Assembly: GCF_000165425.1 (NCBI RefSeq)
Contig: NW_001799200.1
Location: 463,327-527,326, forward strand
Reading direction: 5' to 3'
DNA from: Paramecium tetraurelia
Lineage: Eukaryota; Ciliophora; Oligohymenophorea; Peniculida; Parameciidae
DNA: 64,000 nucleotides
Part shown: one piece after another, positions 20,462 to 34,025 of the stretch
Layout of the letters: the number at the start of each line of letters is the position of its first letter
Position numbering within the stretch: the stretch's first letter is position 1
Notes under the pieces: model-generated
Database searches by the model: none
Seen by the model: the letters and a program-made list of their open reading frames with translations, nothing else
Told to the model about the DNA's origin: nothing
Translations under genes and position numbers: made by a program

Positions 20462-22051
20462 TCAAATTTCTTACTTTTTATGAATACTTTGGAAGGAACG
20501 TGCTTATAACTAAATATTAAATATTATATATACGCTTTGAAATCTATGGCAAGGTGTTTAGATTACAGAATGAGAGCTGTGTGATAATGTTTATTATCTT
20601 TTATTCTATGATAAATAAAATTATGTGCTATGACTCGAATCAATAGAGGAACGCATATCCAATTTCTATGATTATTTTTACTATGAATTGTTTTAATTTT
20701 TGTATATCTTATCTAATATTTCTAGTGCTTATTTCATATTAAAATGATTATTTTATGGTTATTGTGGTTATTTTACTTTTGAAAATTGTATTCTATCCAT
20801 TGGGGAAGGATTTCTACTAGTAACATGGGAGTTTTACAATTATAATGAAGCTGTTTATTTATGATATATAATTTGAGGTTGGCTTCTATGTAATTGTATA
20901 TTTTGGTTTGCTTACTATTAATTCTTCTAAGAATTAAACTAAACTTATTGAATTGAATTCTTTTTGCTGAAATCTGGATCAATTTATTATTTTTATGGAA
21001 GAACGTGTAATTATTTGAATTATTATAAATAATTTCCATTAATTTATTAGATTTGGATTTGGTTCTGGTTTTAATTATACTTTATAGTGTTTATGATCTC
21101 TGCTTAATGTTAATTTTAATTTTAAGGTTTTTGATGTTTAATCCTGTTTATTTCTTCTTTATCGAATATTTAGACACTAGAACAAGATTAGTAACCTTAT
21201 TCAGTTTTGATAATTTTAGCCTATTTTATTGTAATAGGAATTTAAAATCTATTTTTTAATATATTCTTTAATTCAACAAAATCCAAACCCATTTCAGCAT
21301 CTTTATGTAATAATTTGCTTGTTAGTTGTAGTAACTGTAAACTGTATTTACCCATTAGTTGTTTTAGAGCACTGCTAAAGCTTAATTAGCTTGCTAATAA
21401 ATAATATAAATTAATATTACATCTTTGAGTCATCATTTCTAAACATAATAGCCCCAATTAAAAAATATCTTCAGAAATTGAATCTTTATTTTACCGTTTT
21501 TAGCCTAAGTTGTCTAACAGTTTGGCATTTTACTACTTATCAATAAAAATTGCTTCTGATGTTAGATTTCCATGGAATTTATTCAAACTCTGAATATATT
21601 GCATTACATCTACGATTTATTCAACAAACTTAATTTTATAATATTAGATACAGCCCAGATTTACTCTTCTTTTAATGGAGCTTGAATTGTAATTTATTTT
21701 AATGTTTTTGGCGAATACTCGAAAAAATATTATTATTTCTCTACACCCCCCAATTATATTGACTTAGAACAGGCATAATATTTTAATAAATTTGGATGTT
21801 ACATTTTACATCTCTATTAATGGACTTATAATAATTATGCATCCAATTTTGATGTTTAAATAACCTTTCATAATAATAATCATAAATACGAGAGAAAATA
21901 ACTAATGTTATGGGTCTTTTTTCATTTACCATAATTTTATTGGTCCCAGAGATGGGTGAATCTAAGTTCCTTTATCCAATAATTATTCATTTAAGTCTTG
22001 TATAAAAGCAAGGTCAGAATCATAGTTTACGAAAACTTGCTGATTTCCCAT
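20462..22051 (-). CDS. Pseudokinase with Gln-rich tail (513 aa)
   Basis: Two introns (21865-21889, 21629-21651), both ending in AAG, give 513 residues. A protein-kinase fold fills roughly residues 40-280: KLWQMKKDPQHQLFSLVIQ (beta2-beta3), MQHPNLLKYYACSKS, QQYFFEYSPKTLKQI (hinge), VMQYIQSLNKFHGNLTSEAI (catalytic loop) and SISEDIFQLGLLCLEMM (subdomain IX). The key residues are missing: no glycine loop, no beta3 Lys (Leu in its place), HGN instead of HRD, and LLDNLG where DFG should be. It should therefore be catalytically dead. The C-terminal 200 residues are Gln/Asn-rich and basic, probably disordered. N-terminus MGNQQVF makes myristoylation conceivable. Related in kind, but not a close copy, of the pseudokinase at 2690-4282. 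Confidence 0.75.
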
Positions 22052-22214
22052 AAATTTATTAGGCAAATAAATTATATTTTTATTTAAATCATATATTTTT
22101 AAATCAAATTTTATTAATTATAATAATTTTATTGAACAACATAATTCACTAAAAATGAAATAAAAACAAATTAATTATATCATTTAAGGAATTTAATTTA
22201 TTATTTGACAGAAA

Positions 22215-22463
22215 ATGAATAATATTAAATATCTTTTTATAATTGTTATGATATCAATTTAAGTTAAATAAACTCAAAATTACAGACAAACCTAATATGT
22301 CTAAGTGTTTTAAATAAGATTAAACATCAAACTTTTTTTCATCTAACTTTGTATTATCTTATTAGTGAATATTAATTATTCAAATCATCTAAAAATTTTG
22401 GTAAAAGTCATCAAATTACTTTGCATCCTTTTTCAATAATAGTTTTATGATTTTTGTAATTGA
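22215..22463 (+). CDS. Possible small secreted protein (82 aa)
   Basis: ATG 22215 opens MNNIKYLFIIVMISIQVKQT, a good signal peptide followed by QNYRQTQYVQVF. The frame stays open to TGA 22461, but the second half is very hydrophobic and AT-driven and may hide an intron (GT at about 22300). The signal-peptide start is the only real support. Confidence 0.3.
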
Positions 22464-22737
22464 ATTCGACTTATTAATGATTTTAAAAGATTATATAGAA
22501 TTTCCATTAAATAATTGATGTAAAATACAAGACAATCTTGTGATATAATTTGTACGTATATTGTTTAATTTGGCTCATATTTTTATATTTATAAAATATA
22601 ATTTTTCTTCATAATTTATTAAATTTAGAAACGTTGATTCTTTACCATTTTATGTAAACTTATTGAGTTTAATAAAAATTAGAATAGCATATAAGAAATT
22701 AATTGTGTTGATATAATTAAAGAGTAATAGAATATAA

Positions 22738-25700
22738 TCATATTTTCTGCATTTGAATTAAATTGTATTCTAGAGCTTTAGCAAGACGCTTTAAGGCTTA
22801 TTATACATTTTTGGATTGAAAAAGAATAAGAAAGTTCATTACTAATTCTTCTGCTTCTTGGAAGGTATATATCTTTTGTTAAAATAATATTGCTTTGCTA
22901 TCACTCAAATTAACAATTATTTTTTTAGTAGAAGGGAAAATTTGTAATTAGAGAATCTGAAAACATTTATTTCCTTTTATGGATTACGTGTAAAGATATC
23001 CTTCGTCAAAAAGCATTGTTGAGTTATTTTAATTAGGAATCAACGAATCTTGAGTTTCTAATAGAATTTAAGAGGCTAATGAAAACTTCCTCTCTTTTTT
23101 TAACAAAACAAGGGAAGACAAATTTAGATAATTTTAATCTCTAATTTTTTGGACTAGATAATAACACATATTCTGAATGTCTGATTAACTTAATCTACTA
23201 TTCATGTAATTAGTTTTACTTTTGAAAAACCCATCAGCAATGAATAAGTTTAGTAACTCTCTCATATTTAATCTGATATCCTTGTATTTTAAGTTTTATA
23301 AACAATAATATCTCAAATAGATATTAAAATCAGAAGATTGTGAATATGATATTAATTATTAAGGATAAAATACTTATTGATTTTATTGCGTCTTCTTGAT
23401 TTATTCAATGAAACATTCCAGATATGCATTACCTAATCTTTCTAATTTAATCTCCTGACTGCAAATGAATTCTAACAAGGGATATTATAGAAAACCTATG
23501 TTTAGATTAATATCGGTGTCAGGGAAGTTCAATTTTTCAGTGACTTTGATATTGTTTGTTAGAATTAATCTAGTGTATAATTACGTCACATTAGACTAAA
23601 CAGTGTAATTGTTTTTGAGAGCACCACTTGATTATTTCTTGAGCAAGTATTCTTTACCAATTATTTTGACCTAATTTCGTTTCTTTTAATCAAAAGTCTA
23701 AATTAGTCTGTCAATCAAATGAATATAATTATTAATCGATTTGGAATTGTTGAATTTTAACTCAAATACTTGATTTAGCAAGAGTTCCCATATTTTTATT
23801 TCTATTAATTTATTTTACAATTCAAATTATAAATCATTATTCAACTTTCGAGTAAATTACATAAACTTAATAACTTTGTCTGAAAGCTATTAGTTTTGTT
23901 TTATCTATGATAACAAGTATCTATTTTTGGTAATCAGGTCATCGCTGACTTTTAAGAAATTGTTTTAATTTTTCTTGAATGCAAATTAAAATGGATTCTA
24001 GATATCAACTGATTGTTTCATAAATTTGATTCGTGTTAAAACCTACTTATCCAATTAAATTGAGTGTTTGAAATGAATTCCACATTTTTGAGATTTGACA
24101 TATACTTCAATATCTTAGTAAGTCTTGTATTCATTATACTCAAGCAAATCAAAGATCAGATTATCTCTGAAGTCCATTTCTTGAAATTGCAATATGGAAA
24201 TATGAGTCATTAACCTTCTTCTGCTTTTAGGAAAATAATACATTATTCTAAACATATCAAAAATATTGTGAGCTTGAATGGTGATTATGATATACTCCAT
24301 GGTATAGGAATCAAATTCATTATGAAATTGTTAGGGTAATCGAGTTGCTAATTTGACCTTCTTTGAATTCTTCAATAGGTAATATTTCATAATGTAATGA
24401 CCTATGACTCGAAATAGTTTTATTTGGGGTAATAGAAACTATTTACAGACAGTATTCTACTCATCGTGCTTGTAATCATTAGTCATACTTCTCTAAGCCT
24501 TTAGTCTGTGATTTTCTTCCTCATCATCAAGTTTAGGGATTATGTAGTGGTTCAGATTCTACAAATAAGGCAATCTATAAATGTTCTACTTATCAAAGGA
24601 AAGGTTATTGATTATCGTTTTACACCAATAATGAACTATTGAAATGTCTAAGTAGCCTTTGATGTCAAATAGCTTTTCTAAGTCAAATTTGTTGAGTATA
24701 ATAATATATTTTTTGAGTTTAGACTTAAATTCTTGAATTTCTAATCCAAGAAACAAATCTTCCGAATGAAAAAAGTAGATCTTTTCATCAGATCTTGTAT
24801 GAGAATCTTTACATATAAAATAGATTTTGGCATGCACTAAAATTTGAGACCCACTAAAGGTTTGTTTAAATAAAAACATAAAGCTTAATCTATCTAAATA
24901 ATTCAACAATTTATCTGAATCATTAATCAACATGAATTTGATTTATTTGTAACTAGGTAATGGGTATTTGTGTTTTTGGATAAAAAATTATAAATTGTTT
25001 GTTAAAAAGCTATTCTTCTTTTAGATTTAATGCATGCACCCAAGCAATTCTTATGAAAGTAAAAATGTAGATAGATGTTAACAATTCAATATTTTAAATA
25101 TTAGATCTATATCTTCAATCTTAATAATAATAGGAGCTTTGAAAAACTTTTGTATTATAATTTTCATACTGTCTCTATTATTGACGATCTAGTATACGAA
25201 ATGATTCCTTCTGAATTAACAGTAACTAATCAGTTATAGCTAATTACAATCTACAGGTATACTCTGAGATATGTGATATTCATACTAATAGTCAACAATG
25301 AGTGAGATTTTGGTGTTAGTATTTGTTAATTTGATATCGGCAGTGTTAATTTGTTTAAATTATTTATTGAATTGCTTAGCATCTTTTGAAGTGAGTGTTG
25401 ACTTTTTTTATTCTTTGATGATCTATTTGATATCATGATATTCTGTTGGGTATACACTATATTTGTGAACATACCCAAGGTTTTTTGAAAAGTTGTAATG
25501 ATCCAATTGCTCAATGAAATTATATGAAACTGATAAGATGTGTTTGTAAGATGCTTTTAAAATCACTTGTTCCTTCTTTAAACTAATGCAGAACACAGAC
25601 TTTAAGGTTTCTTCGACGATTCTGGAATGATATGGTTATTCTAATAGAATGCTTTTGACTAACTTATTGAAATCGAAATACTATTCAGAATCATCCACTA

Positions 25701-28020
25701 GAACACTATTTTTAATAGCCTTGCATAGTTTCAACCATTCATTTACACTCAAAACTAGTTATTTGGTTTGTCTGTCTTTTTTATCAGCAAATAAATTCTT
25801 TGAATATACATCTCTATTATAGCCTGCCTCATCTCTTTCATGAAATGTTACTTTGATTTAAAATTGAAAATATTCTTAATTAAAAATCAATTGCAATTAA
25901 TTTCTTTTCTTGCATACATACTCAAATAGATTGATAGTATCAGACAGATTAGTATACATTGACTTATCCGAAACATCCAATAGTAATAATTTTAGATTAA
26001 CACTGCAATTGATTGTTAAAAATATACTTAATAAGCAATAACTGCCATAAGATATATGATCAGTGTTACTCTCCACTTATAGTATATCATTCAACTTCAA
26101 TGTTGCAGATTAAATGTATATAGATTTCTCTTGCAGTAAATGTATGTCTTTTAACATTTAATCTTGAAAAAAGTCAGGGTTATTGTGAATAAATCGAAAC
26201 ATCAAGATTTAATTAATATAATCAGTATTCCCACATAGAAACGAGGAATATCTATCAATCAAATTCTCTTCTACCTCTCCCAAACTTCTTTTTTGTAGTA
26301 GCAATTATTCTTCAAACATCCTAAGCTATAACACAATGTTGTGGACTAAAGGCAAATTAACAATGTATTATTTCTTTTATCCATATTTATTCACTTCAAT
26401 AAATTGAGGAAGCAATTCATAAACAGTGCCAAATACCTTTTTGATTTTTACTATCTAAGATTTTTATAGATAATCCAGTATTTTCTTAGTTTCTGTGATG
26501 CCATGGATATCTAGACTAGTAATTTTCATTCGAGATCTATCAGTTAATCCTTTGATGAAATTCAATTTATAAACTTAGGCTGTTGGTAACTACTTTTAAT
26601 CAAGCAAAGCCAATTGCCCTTTCATATGCAAATAACTAATCAAATAATCTCTGACTGTTGGCCAAACAGTCAAACAATTTTCATTGTAATTTATCATTGG
26701 ATTCTATCCTATTGGCACATCCAAACGATACCGATATTTGTATTTCCCCTCTCCTTTAAAAAACAACACAATACAAGATTTGTCCAATGTAATGTCTTTG
26801 TAAGAGATTGACCAAACAACCATGTTTTTGTAAAAAATGGATATGTATTTGATGATTGGATAATGGAGCATCTAAACTCCCTTTAATAAGAATTCATTAG
26901 TGTTTTGTCTATTAAAAAATAAACTTTTTTAGGTTGTTAGCGATCCTTTAGTGAGACTTCGAAAAAGCCTTAAAGACTTTTTATTTTATTTCAATTCATT
27001 ATTTGTATTTAGCATAGTTCCAGGCTTATTGGATTTAGGAGAATACTGGTTCATAAATTTGATGTCACCCAATCTTCTGGTTTATGCTTTAACCCTTGTA
27101 CTGGGAACTCCAATAATCTACTGTCTTCGATATTTGTGGGATTTGCTCTTCTTGCTGAAGACTTTGAGATGAAAACAACTCTACAAGAGTCTCACTCTTC
27201 TTAAAACATCTTCAGAGAATATTTCACTGGCTTTTAATTATTCTCGATGCTTCTTTGTTTTATTCGCAATTATTATTTAATGTATCCCTCCATTAACTAA
27301 ATCTTAAATTTCTAAAATTTACTCTTTTTCTAAATTGGGAGTCCTTGGAGTATTCTGACTTGATTAATTCTCATTTAATCTTTTCTATTCCATATAATTA
27401 TTGTAATCCAGTATATTTAAATAATTCTTTGCTATTAATTTTGCCAACTTCATAGAATAGGTTTTTGAATGTATTTGTATCAAAGTCAATGCATTCACTA
27501 TGGTAGACAATTAAAACTTGGGTTGTCGTTTGGTTTCAATCTATCTCTATGCTTAGTTATTCTATAATTCCTAGTTCTTGTTCTTGGCCAATAATTCCCT
27601 TTGCAATCTTCTCTCCAGATGCAGCTTCTTTTCTTCATTTTCTTTAAACTTCATTTCCCTCAGTTTTCTGTAAATTGAATTATTTCTCAGCTTTTCGAAC
27701 TCAGCACAAGCCCCAGTCTTCTTCTCCAATTGATCTTAAACCTAATTCCAAATTATTTTATTATCGATTTGTGACTGACTTCTCATACTCTACACTCTCA
27801 GCTTCCTAATTTCAGATGCAGTACTAAACATATCAAGATTTTATGGTTTAAGAGGTGCAACTATTTGTTAACCTCGAATAGGAGTTGATTATTAAGACTT
27901 AAATTTTTACTGTGCTGATTTAATTACAAACTCTAAATTCTTCAATTGAGTAGGACTATTAGATCTTAACCTACTTCTTGTCGTTTGTGATCCAAGATAG
28001 GAAGAAAATTAACGATTCAT
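22738..28020 (-). CDS. Large unknown protein, single exon (1760 aa)
   Basis: One uninterrupted frame of 1761 codons from ATG 28020 to TGA 22738. Residues 1-250 are Ser/Gln/Lys-rich with a strong coiled coil (FEKLRNNSIYRKLREMKFKE, KKLHLERRLQRELLAKNKN). A basic linker (KKSLRLFRSLTKGSLTTQK) leads to about 1350 residues of regular alpha-helical sequence (VYELLPQFIEVNKYGQKKQY, HDIKQIIKEQKKSTLTSKDA, SDKLLNYLDRLSFMFLFK, LVMNFLILFQSKNVQQALKR at the end). No catalytic motif, repeat or membrane segment is evident. A start at ATG 26871 is possible but wastes an open, protein-like upstream 380 codons. Helical content and size suggest a scaffold; identity unknown. Confidence 0.75.
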
Positions 28021-28184
28021 AATACTTTCTGAATATTATTAAATTATATATAAATATGAAACCTTTTTGTTAGGTAATAGTCTGCAAATCTAATTATATA
28101 TACAAGATGATTAATATCATTTCAAATACTCTCTAGGTAGGTTTTTCAAATTTATTAAGCATCTCTATCATTATATTATAAAAT

Positions 28185-28361
28185 TCAATTAGAAACACAC
28201 TCCCCATTTTAGAATCTGGTGATATTTTTATGTTGTAAAGAGTGTTTTTGCAAATAAGTATATTTAATATTCTTGAAGAGATACAAAAATTTTTGGGTTT
28301 CAATTTAGATTGTATTCTATTTAAAAGGATTTTCAAATTGAATCCATAAATTTGTCAACAT
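28185..28361 (-). CDS. Possible small protein (58 aa)
   Basis: ATG 28361 to TGA 28185 reads MLTNLWIQFENPFKQNTIQI, ETQKFLYLFKNIKYTYLQKH, then NITRFQNGECVSN. It is protein-like in amino acid mix but short. Further coding after an intron beginning at GTTTCTAA is possible (LNKFEKPTQRVFEM near 28120). Lies between the start of the 1760-aa gene and the EF-hand gene. Function unknown. Confidence 0.3.
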
Positions 28362-28514
28362 TCTAAAATATTTTCTACTCTTTTGGTCAATGACAGAATA
28401 GAGAAACCATTTTATTTGAAATATTTTACCTACTATAATACGATTTTGGTGATTAGTTAATAAAATAGAAAGTAAGATAGAGTTTATATGTACTTATAAA
28501 TATAATTAAAATAA

Positions 28515-30153
28515 ATGTTATCACCGGAGCATCTTTCTGAGATAGCTACTTTGATTAAGATGACTTGTTATTATGAATCGAAAGTATGAGAAGATAATCA
28601 TATCAGTTAGAAGAATAAAGGATTGCTATGAGCATCACACCCCATTTTCAAGCAAGGACAATTTACAATAAATTAGCATCAAACCCTCAAGGAATAAATC
28701 GAGATGAGATTCAGAATTTATTTAGGTAATTGTCATTCTTATCGCTTATTCAGCAATTTTATGATGAGCATAAACGATAAGGAATTAGAGTACATATTTT
28801 AGTTGTACTCCAGTGATAACTATTAAATCAATTGGGATGATTTTTATCAATTAATTTGTCCACAAGACACTTCTCTAGACACTTAGATGCACAAAAATGT
28901 TAATCAATAGATTGTATCAGATCTGCTCTTATTATTTTAACGATTATTAAAAATAGAAATAGCATTTTTTAGATAGGCAGAACCAATAAGAATGGTTTTG
29001 TTTGAAAAACACAAGGAAACTGGTAAGCAATTCTGCACTCTTGTGTAAGATTATAGTCATCAATTGCCTAATTTTAAGTAATGATAATAGCATAATTTAA
29101 GTCTTATAAACTTTATGAAAAAGTAGGAGTATATCTTTAGTAATCAAGATATTCAATTTTTGAAAAAAAGGATTAAATGCAATGATGTTATCATCTCTTC
29201 TCAATAATTTATCAAATATTGCCCATTAATCCCATTTTCAGTCCTCATTAATAAATAGCCCGAATACAAACTAATCGAGACCAAGGTTTAAATGATACCA
29301 GAGATCTTTAAATAAGAAGATCTCTTTGTTCCACAAATACCCTAGGTCTACATTGATCATCCCCAATAAAAAGAATACGAACATTTTACTAATGACTAAG
29401 AATAGATTCCCCTTGTTGAGCCAGTGGATCAAGGAGGAATCTCAAATTATGAATTCTTTACAGGAAGAAGACCCTAAGTGGGCGGTTAGAAATTTGACTA
29501 TAATAGATACAGTTCTCCTGATCCTAAAGAATCTGAATAGCAAATCGATCAAGATTAAAGGCTACATTCGGGTCAATCATAAAATTATTTGAGTCCTTAC
29601 CAAACAATCTTATAAGGTTAAAAGTTCAATTCTCCTTAACCAATTGCGAATTACCAAGATACTACGTAATTGGATAAGTATTTAAGACCCTCTGCTTCAA
29701 GAAAATAGGAATTCTCTAGAGTTCCCTTTACTCCCTAAACAAACTAAAATGAAATTGGTATTAAGAAATAAGAACAGTATGTCCAAAATCAAAATCAAGA
29801 AGTATAATAGGTTAAAACTATGCATCTTGCTGATGTACCTTATGATCCTGAAGAGGATTTATTATAATAATATTTATAACCAGCAACTAAATTAGATTAA
29901 ACCATCGATAAAATTGGTACTAGTTAAACTAGAAAGTATAAAATATTTGATGAGTAACCTGAAACTTAATAATAATTCAATAAGACTTTGTAGAAATCTA
30001 AGCAGAATTCACCTTAAATACACTAAGGACCTGCATTTTAATCGCAGCAGATGGAATAACCAAAAAAATCAAAGAAATATGTATCCCCTTCATTTTCATA
30101 AGGTTAACAATGATCATATTGGATTTTATATAAATTTATTCAATCATATGTGA
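28515..30153 (+). CDS. EF-hand-like protein with Gln/Pro-rich tail (about 513 aa)
   Basis: The N-terminal 200 residues look like a calmodulin-fold unit (RTIYNKLASNPQGINRDEI, NDKELEYIFQLYSSDNYQIN, WDDFYQLICPQD), where the second loop keeps part of the EF-hand ligand pattern. A helical middle (VNQQIVSDLLLLFQRLLK) is followed by a long Gln/Pro/Ser tail (VPQIPQVYIDHPQQKEYEHF). Introns at about 28588-28610 and 28726-28753 (both ending CAG), one of 24 nt near 29078 and a 22-nt one near 30083 make the length a multiple of three with stop at 30151-30153. Protein-like sequence continues to TGA 30249 in another frame (LIYGLFGTNSVSRFGKYKD), so the 3' end is uncertain. Confidence 0.6.
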
Positions 30154-30323
30154 AAGAATCAGCTTATTTAATTTATGGCCTATTTGGTACGAATTCTGTT
30201 TCTCGTTTTGGAAAGTATAAGGATTCTGCTTATCTGATATCAGGCTTCTGAGCACTCATTCCTTACTATTTGAATAATAAAGATTCTTCTAGATTATTAG
30301 GTAGAATTTGATTTTTTCTGATC

Positions 30324-32757
30324 TCATAATGAGACTTGGATAGAGTGAATTATATATACATTGATTAAATCTTTTGGTACAAACTTTTTAATAAGCTTGT
30401 GTTGGGCCTCTGTCATGTCTTGTTAGTACTTTATTTCTAATTTTTACAAGAATCCTTAGACATTTTTATTTTATTCTCCTCCCTATTCCTGAATCCATTA
30501 TTCAATACATTTTTATTGAGTTACAGGATTTCGTTTTAAATAATCCTTTAATATTCTAATATCTTACATCCCATAACTAATTTTTCTGTTGTTCATATGT
30601 TTCTGTAGTCTAAGCCTCTTCAAAGTTGAAAAACCACTCGAATATCCAGTCAACAGGAAGTAAGAATTAAAATGCTGCCACCGCTAACTATGTCCAAACA
30701 ATTGCATTAATATCCCCTACTACAACCTTTTACCAAATACAATTTCCTGCTGCAAAAAGCAATAAAGTCAATTCTATATACAAATCTATCATCTCCTCTG
30801 CCAATTACTTCCCTAAAGGTGCATTTCTTGATGATCTTTTTAATAATAAATATTTTTCGATCCAATAGTTTACCAGCAAAAATGCCAAAGCAATTGGTAT
30901 TCCTATAGGCAATAGTTAAGCATAAAAGAAAGTCAACATTAATGACTTAACTATTGTTGCATATTTTTGAGATAAGTCACTTTTAGTTCCTTCAAATAGC
31001 AGGTTAGCTTCTCTTTGAGTTAGTGTGCATTAACTTCCTAGAGTTTTGGCTCTCTATCTTTTGATTAGTTTCCAAAAGTAGAATGGGTCTAAAATATTGA
31101 TTAACCATGGAAATATAGCATTCATAATTAAGATGAGACTCACATCAGAATTGAGTCCGCCACTTTTCCATAAACTTATTAATAGTTCCTCATCCTATAG
31201 AGTTAGATTAACTAATAATGGTATGATGGCTGTATTAATAAATTAGGACTTAATTAAATAATTAAAATTACCATTCCTAACTTATTTGCATAACTAATAT
31301 TAAAATCAGTTTAAGTGTATGGTTTTTCATATTATACTAGCTTCTTTATTGTGAATGCCATAATTGTATTAAGGAATGAAATAATAAAGGAAGCTACTAA
31401 ACCCAAGAAAGTGATGATAAATCCTACTGATTTACTCTCAGATTTTGATCCACTTTTAGCTAAAGAAGTTTAACCAATTGAAATTCCGAGGATAGCTGCA
31501 AAACATACGCACAATATTAAAAGTGTTGCTAAATTTGTCCAAGTTTAATTAGATATCTATTTCCAAGGTTTTTCTCCCAGATTTTCCCACATGATGTCGC
31601 CTGGTTCAGGTGCCCTTACCACATATGGTGTTTTTCCTTTGAATTTTGTTAATTATCTCTTTTTCCTGAAGCAATAATAAAATGAATGAAATAGCAATTA
31701 AATTTTTGTTTGATTATGGAACTTTCTGCATTCTTGGGCTTCTTACTGATAATATATCCTCAATAATTACGCTTGTGTTAAATGTAATAAATGCAACTCC
31801 ACTTAGTAAGAATTTTTAATCGAATGCCTCAAGAAACCCTTGAATTTCTTTATTTAGTGCAGTTATTTCTTATTCAAGTATTTCTTTTTGCTATTTGTTC
31901 TTCAACTTTCCTGCTTATTCTCTAGGGAAAATGAAGTAAAAAAATACAATGCTATCAAATTACTAATCTAAATTTCTTTGGCTAACTTATCATTGAGAGT
32001 ATTAGTGTACTACTAAATGTTCCATCCTAGACAAATACTTTAAATATGTAATTATTTTTCAACTCCCTTCTTTTCAATTTTACTAAAAAATTCCTTTATT
32101 TCTTATTCGGTTGCGTCTAAAGGCAAATTGCTTACTTAAATAGAAAAATCGGAGATGGTAACAACTGAGTTATCCACTTCTTATGCAGTTAAATTCATCC
32201 ATCTTCTATAGTAAATCGTAAAACCAATTATGATGATAGTAGAAATTAAATCTAAAACATTAAGACCAACATCATATTATCTATTATAGACTTTTAATAA
32301 TTTACTCTGCCTTGTTGGACAAAGCGTATTTATTGTAATAATTCAAAGAACAAGTATCTGATTACTCTTCACAAGAGCTACCTTGGACATTAGTCACAGT
32401 ATTGTATATACCAGATATCAATCTATTCAATTAGATACAAAATACCCCAAGGTTACTAGCAAAACTGCAGCAAATTAGATGAACTCAAAATATAATGGAA
32501 TCCCAGCCCCATTGAAATTAATATCCTATTTATCGCAACACAATGGTAACTGATCGTTTTAGATTGGCATTCCACAACAAGCACAAAATTATACTTTTTC
32601 ATTTTCGGCAACTGCAAATCTAGAGGCTAGCTAATTTCAAAGTCTATTATACTCCATGCTTTTCAGCGAACTAAAAGTCTGGAGGTCTTTTGAATGCATC
32701 GTAGGCTTCCGACTTATCTTGCCTATGTATAGATTTAGTTTTAAGTATATTGAACAT
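30324..32757 (-). CDS. TMEM63/OSCA-like multi-pass membrane protein
   Basis: N-terminal cytoplasmic part has a Cys-rich patch (CCGMPIQNDQLPLCCDKQD), then a first membrane segment (YFEFIQFAAVLLVTLGYFVS). The C-terminal half has at least eight hydrophobic segments (LLILCVCFAAILGISIG, VGFIITFLGLVASFIISFL, LGMVILINSAIIPLLVN) and the stretch QREANLLFEGTKSDLSQKYA followed by LTFFYALLLPIGIPIALAFL and NYWIEKYLLL, which resembles the 7TM module (DUF221) of TMEM63/CSC1/OSCA mechanosensitive or osmosensitive cation channels. A C-terminal cytoplasmic coiled segment follows. Several small introns are needed in the N-terminal half; I did not fix them all. Membrane protein is certain, the family is likely. 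Confidence 0.65.
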
Positions 32758-33018
32758 AATATAATTATAAAAATGTAATGGTAATATAATTAGTATAGTT
32801 TCTTTATTTTATTATTATGTTATTCATTTATTAAGGGTTTAGTTGCTCATCATTTCTTGATTTATAGAGTCTAACATTATTTATAATTATGAAATAACTT
32901 TCTGGAGAAGCATAAATATATTTGCTAACTTATTACCAAAATTAGTTTGTATTCAATTCAATAATAGGTATTTCGAGAAATTTACTACTTGATTTTATAA
33001 TATCTACTCAATAATATA

Positions 33019-34025
33019 ATGAATAAAAAATTAGCTAATACATATAACCAAATATCTGATGTTTTTTCCCGAGCTTAAATAAAAAACGCTGTCGAATCTC
33101 TTGACAATTATCATGATAGACTTAAGTTAATTGACTCAATTATCGACAGAAGACAGTAGATCAGATAAGCAAATGACTTATCTAAAATTACCAAATATGC
33201 TCATATTTTTAGGAAGATGATCCAAAGATTTCGCAATAAAAAAGAAGACTAAGCTGCTAATCAAAGACTGTAAATGTAGATGGTCATGAGTATGTTTGCT
33301 CCAAAAGGCAAATCATCTTCACCAAGGCATTTTTACAAAAATCTAGAATAAAAAAAGATTGATCCCCATTAATTGAAAATCAAGGAGATCTCAGAATAAA
33401 GGAGAGATGCTGTACAACTCAAAATGAATCAGACTTCCAAGATCTCTAATTTTCATTCTGACAGAAAGCATAATAATTAGCTAAGCAATGCAAAGGAAAG
33501 TTGTCGATATTCAAGCAGAACTCAACGATTTTTGAGCTCCATTGATGTCGATGACCATTATTAAGAAAAGGAATTGTATCTATGGAGCGTAGACGACAAA
33601 GAAATTAAATCATTACAAAGTAAGATAAAATAAAGTGTTATTCTTAAAACAAGAATAAACCTTAATCAAAATACTAAAGTATGAAATTCAACTTACTTAA
33701 GGATAATGAAAATGGCTTAAAATTGTTCTCAAAGTAACATTGCGCTTTATCTCGAAGATAATATAAGCCCCACTCCTAACCTTAACTATTAGATCTTGGT
33801 GATAAAGATTAAGACATATAAAAATACGATCCAATGTAGAATCTCATAAGTCAAGAAGGATCTTACTAATCATATTCCGAAAATCGACTGAATTAGCTCT
33901 ACAAAAAGTCTTTCTAAATTTAAACAAATGCATCCCAAAGTCAGCATAACTTCCAGAGATTAATCAAAACCAACAAAGATATCATAGAACTATCAAAGAT
34001 TAAATTAGGACCTCAAAAGCACTGA
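33019..34025 (+). CDS. Unknown helical protein (327 aa)
   Basis: One intron (33679-33701, AAG end) gives 327 residues. Starts MNKKLANTYNQISDVFSRAQ; the first 100 residues are helical and charged (DNYHDRLKLIDSIIDRRQQI, YAHIFRKMIQRFRNKKEDQA), the remainder Ser/Gln/Lys-rich and probably disordered. The IQRFRNKK patch might bind calmodulin, but this is weak. No family recognised. Confidence 0.7.

Noticed and set aside
20773-21259. Minus-strand 88-aa and plus-strand 68-aa frames.
   Set aside because: They are out-of-frame shadows of the pseudokinase tail and kinase domain.
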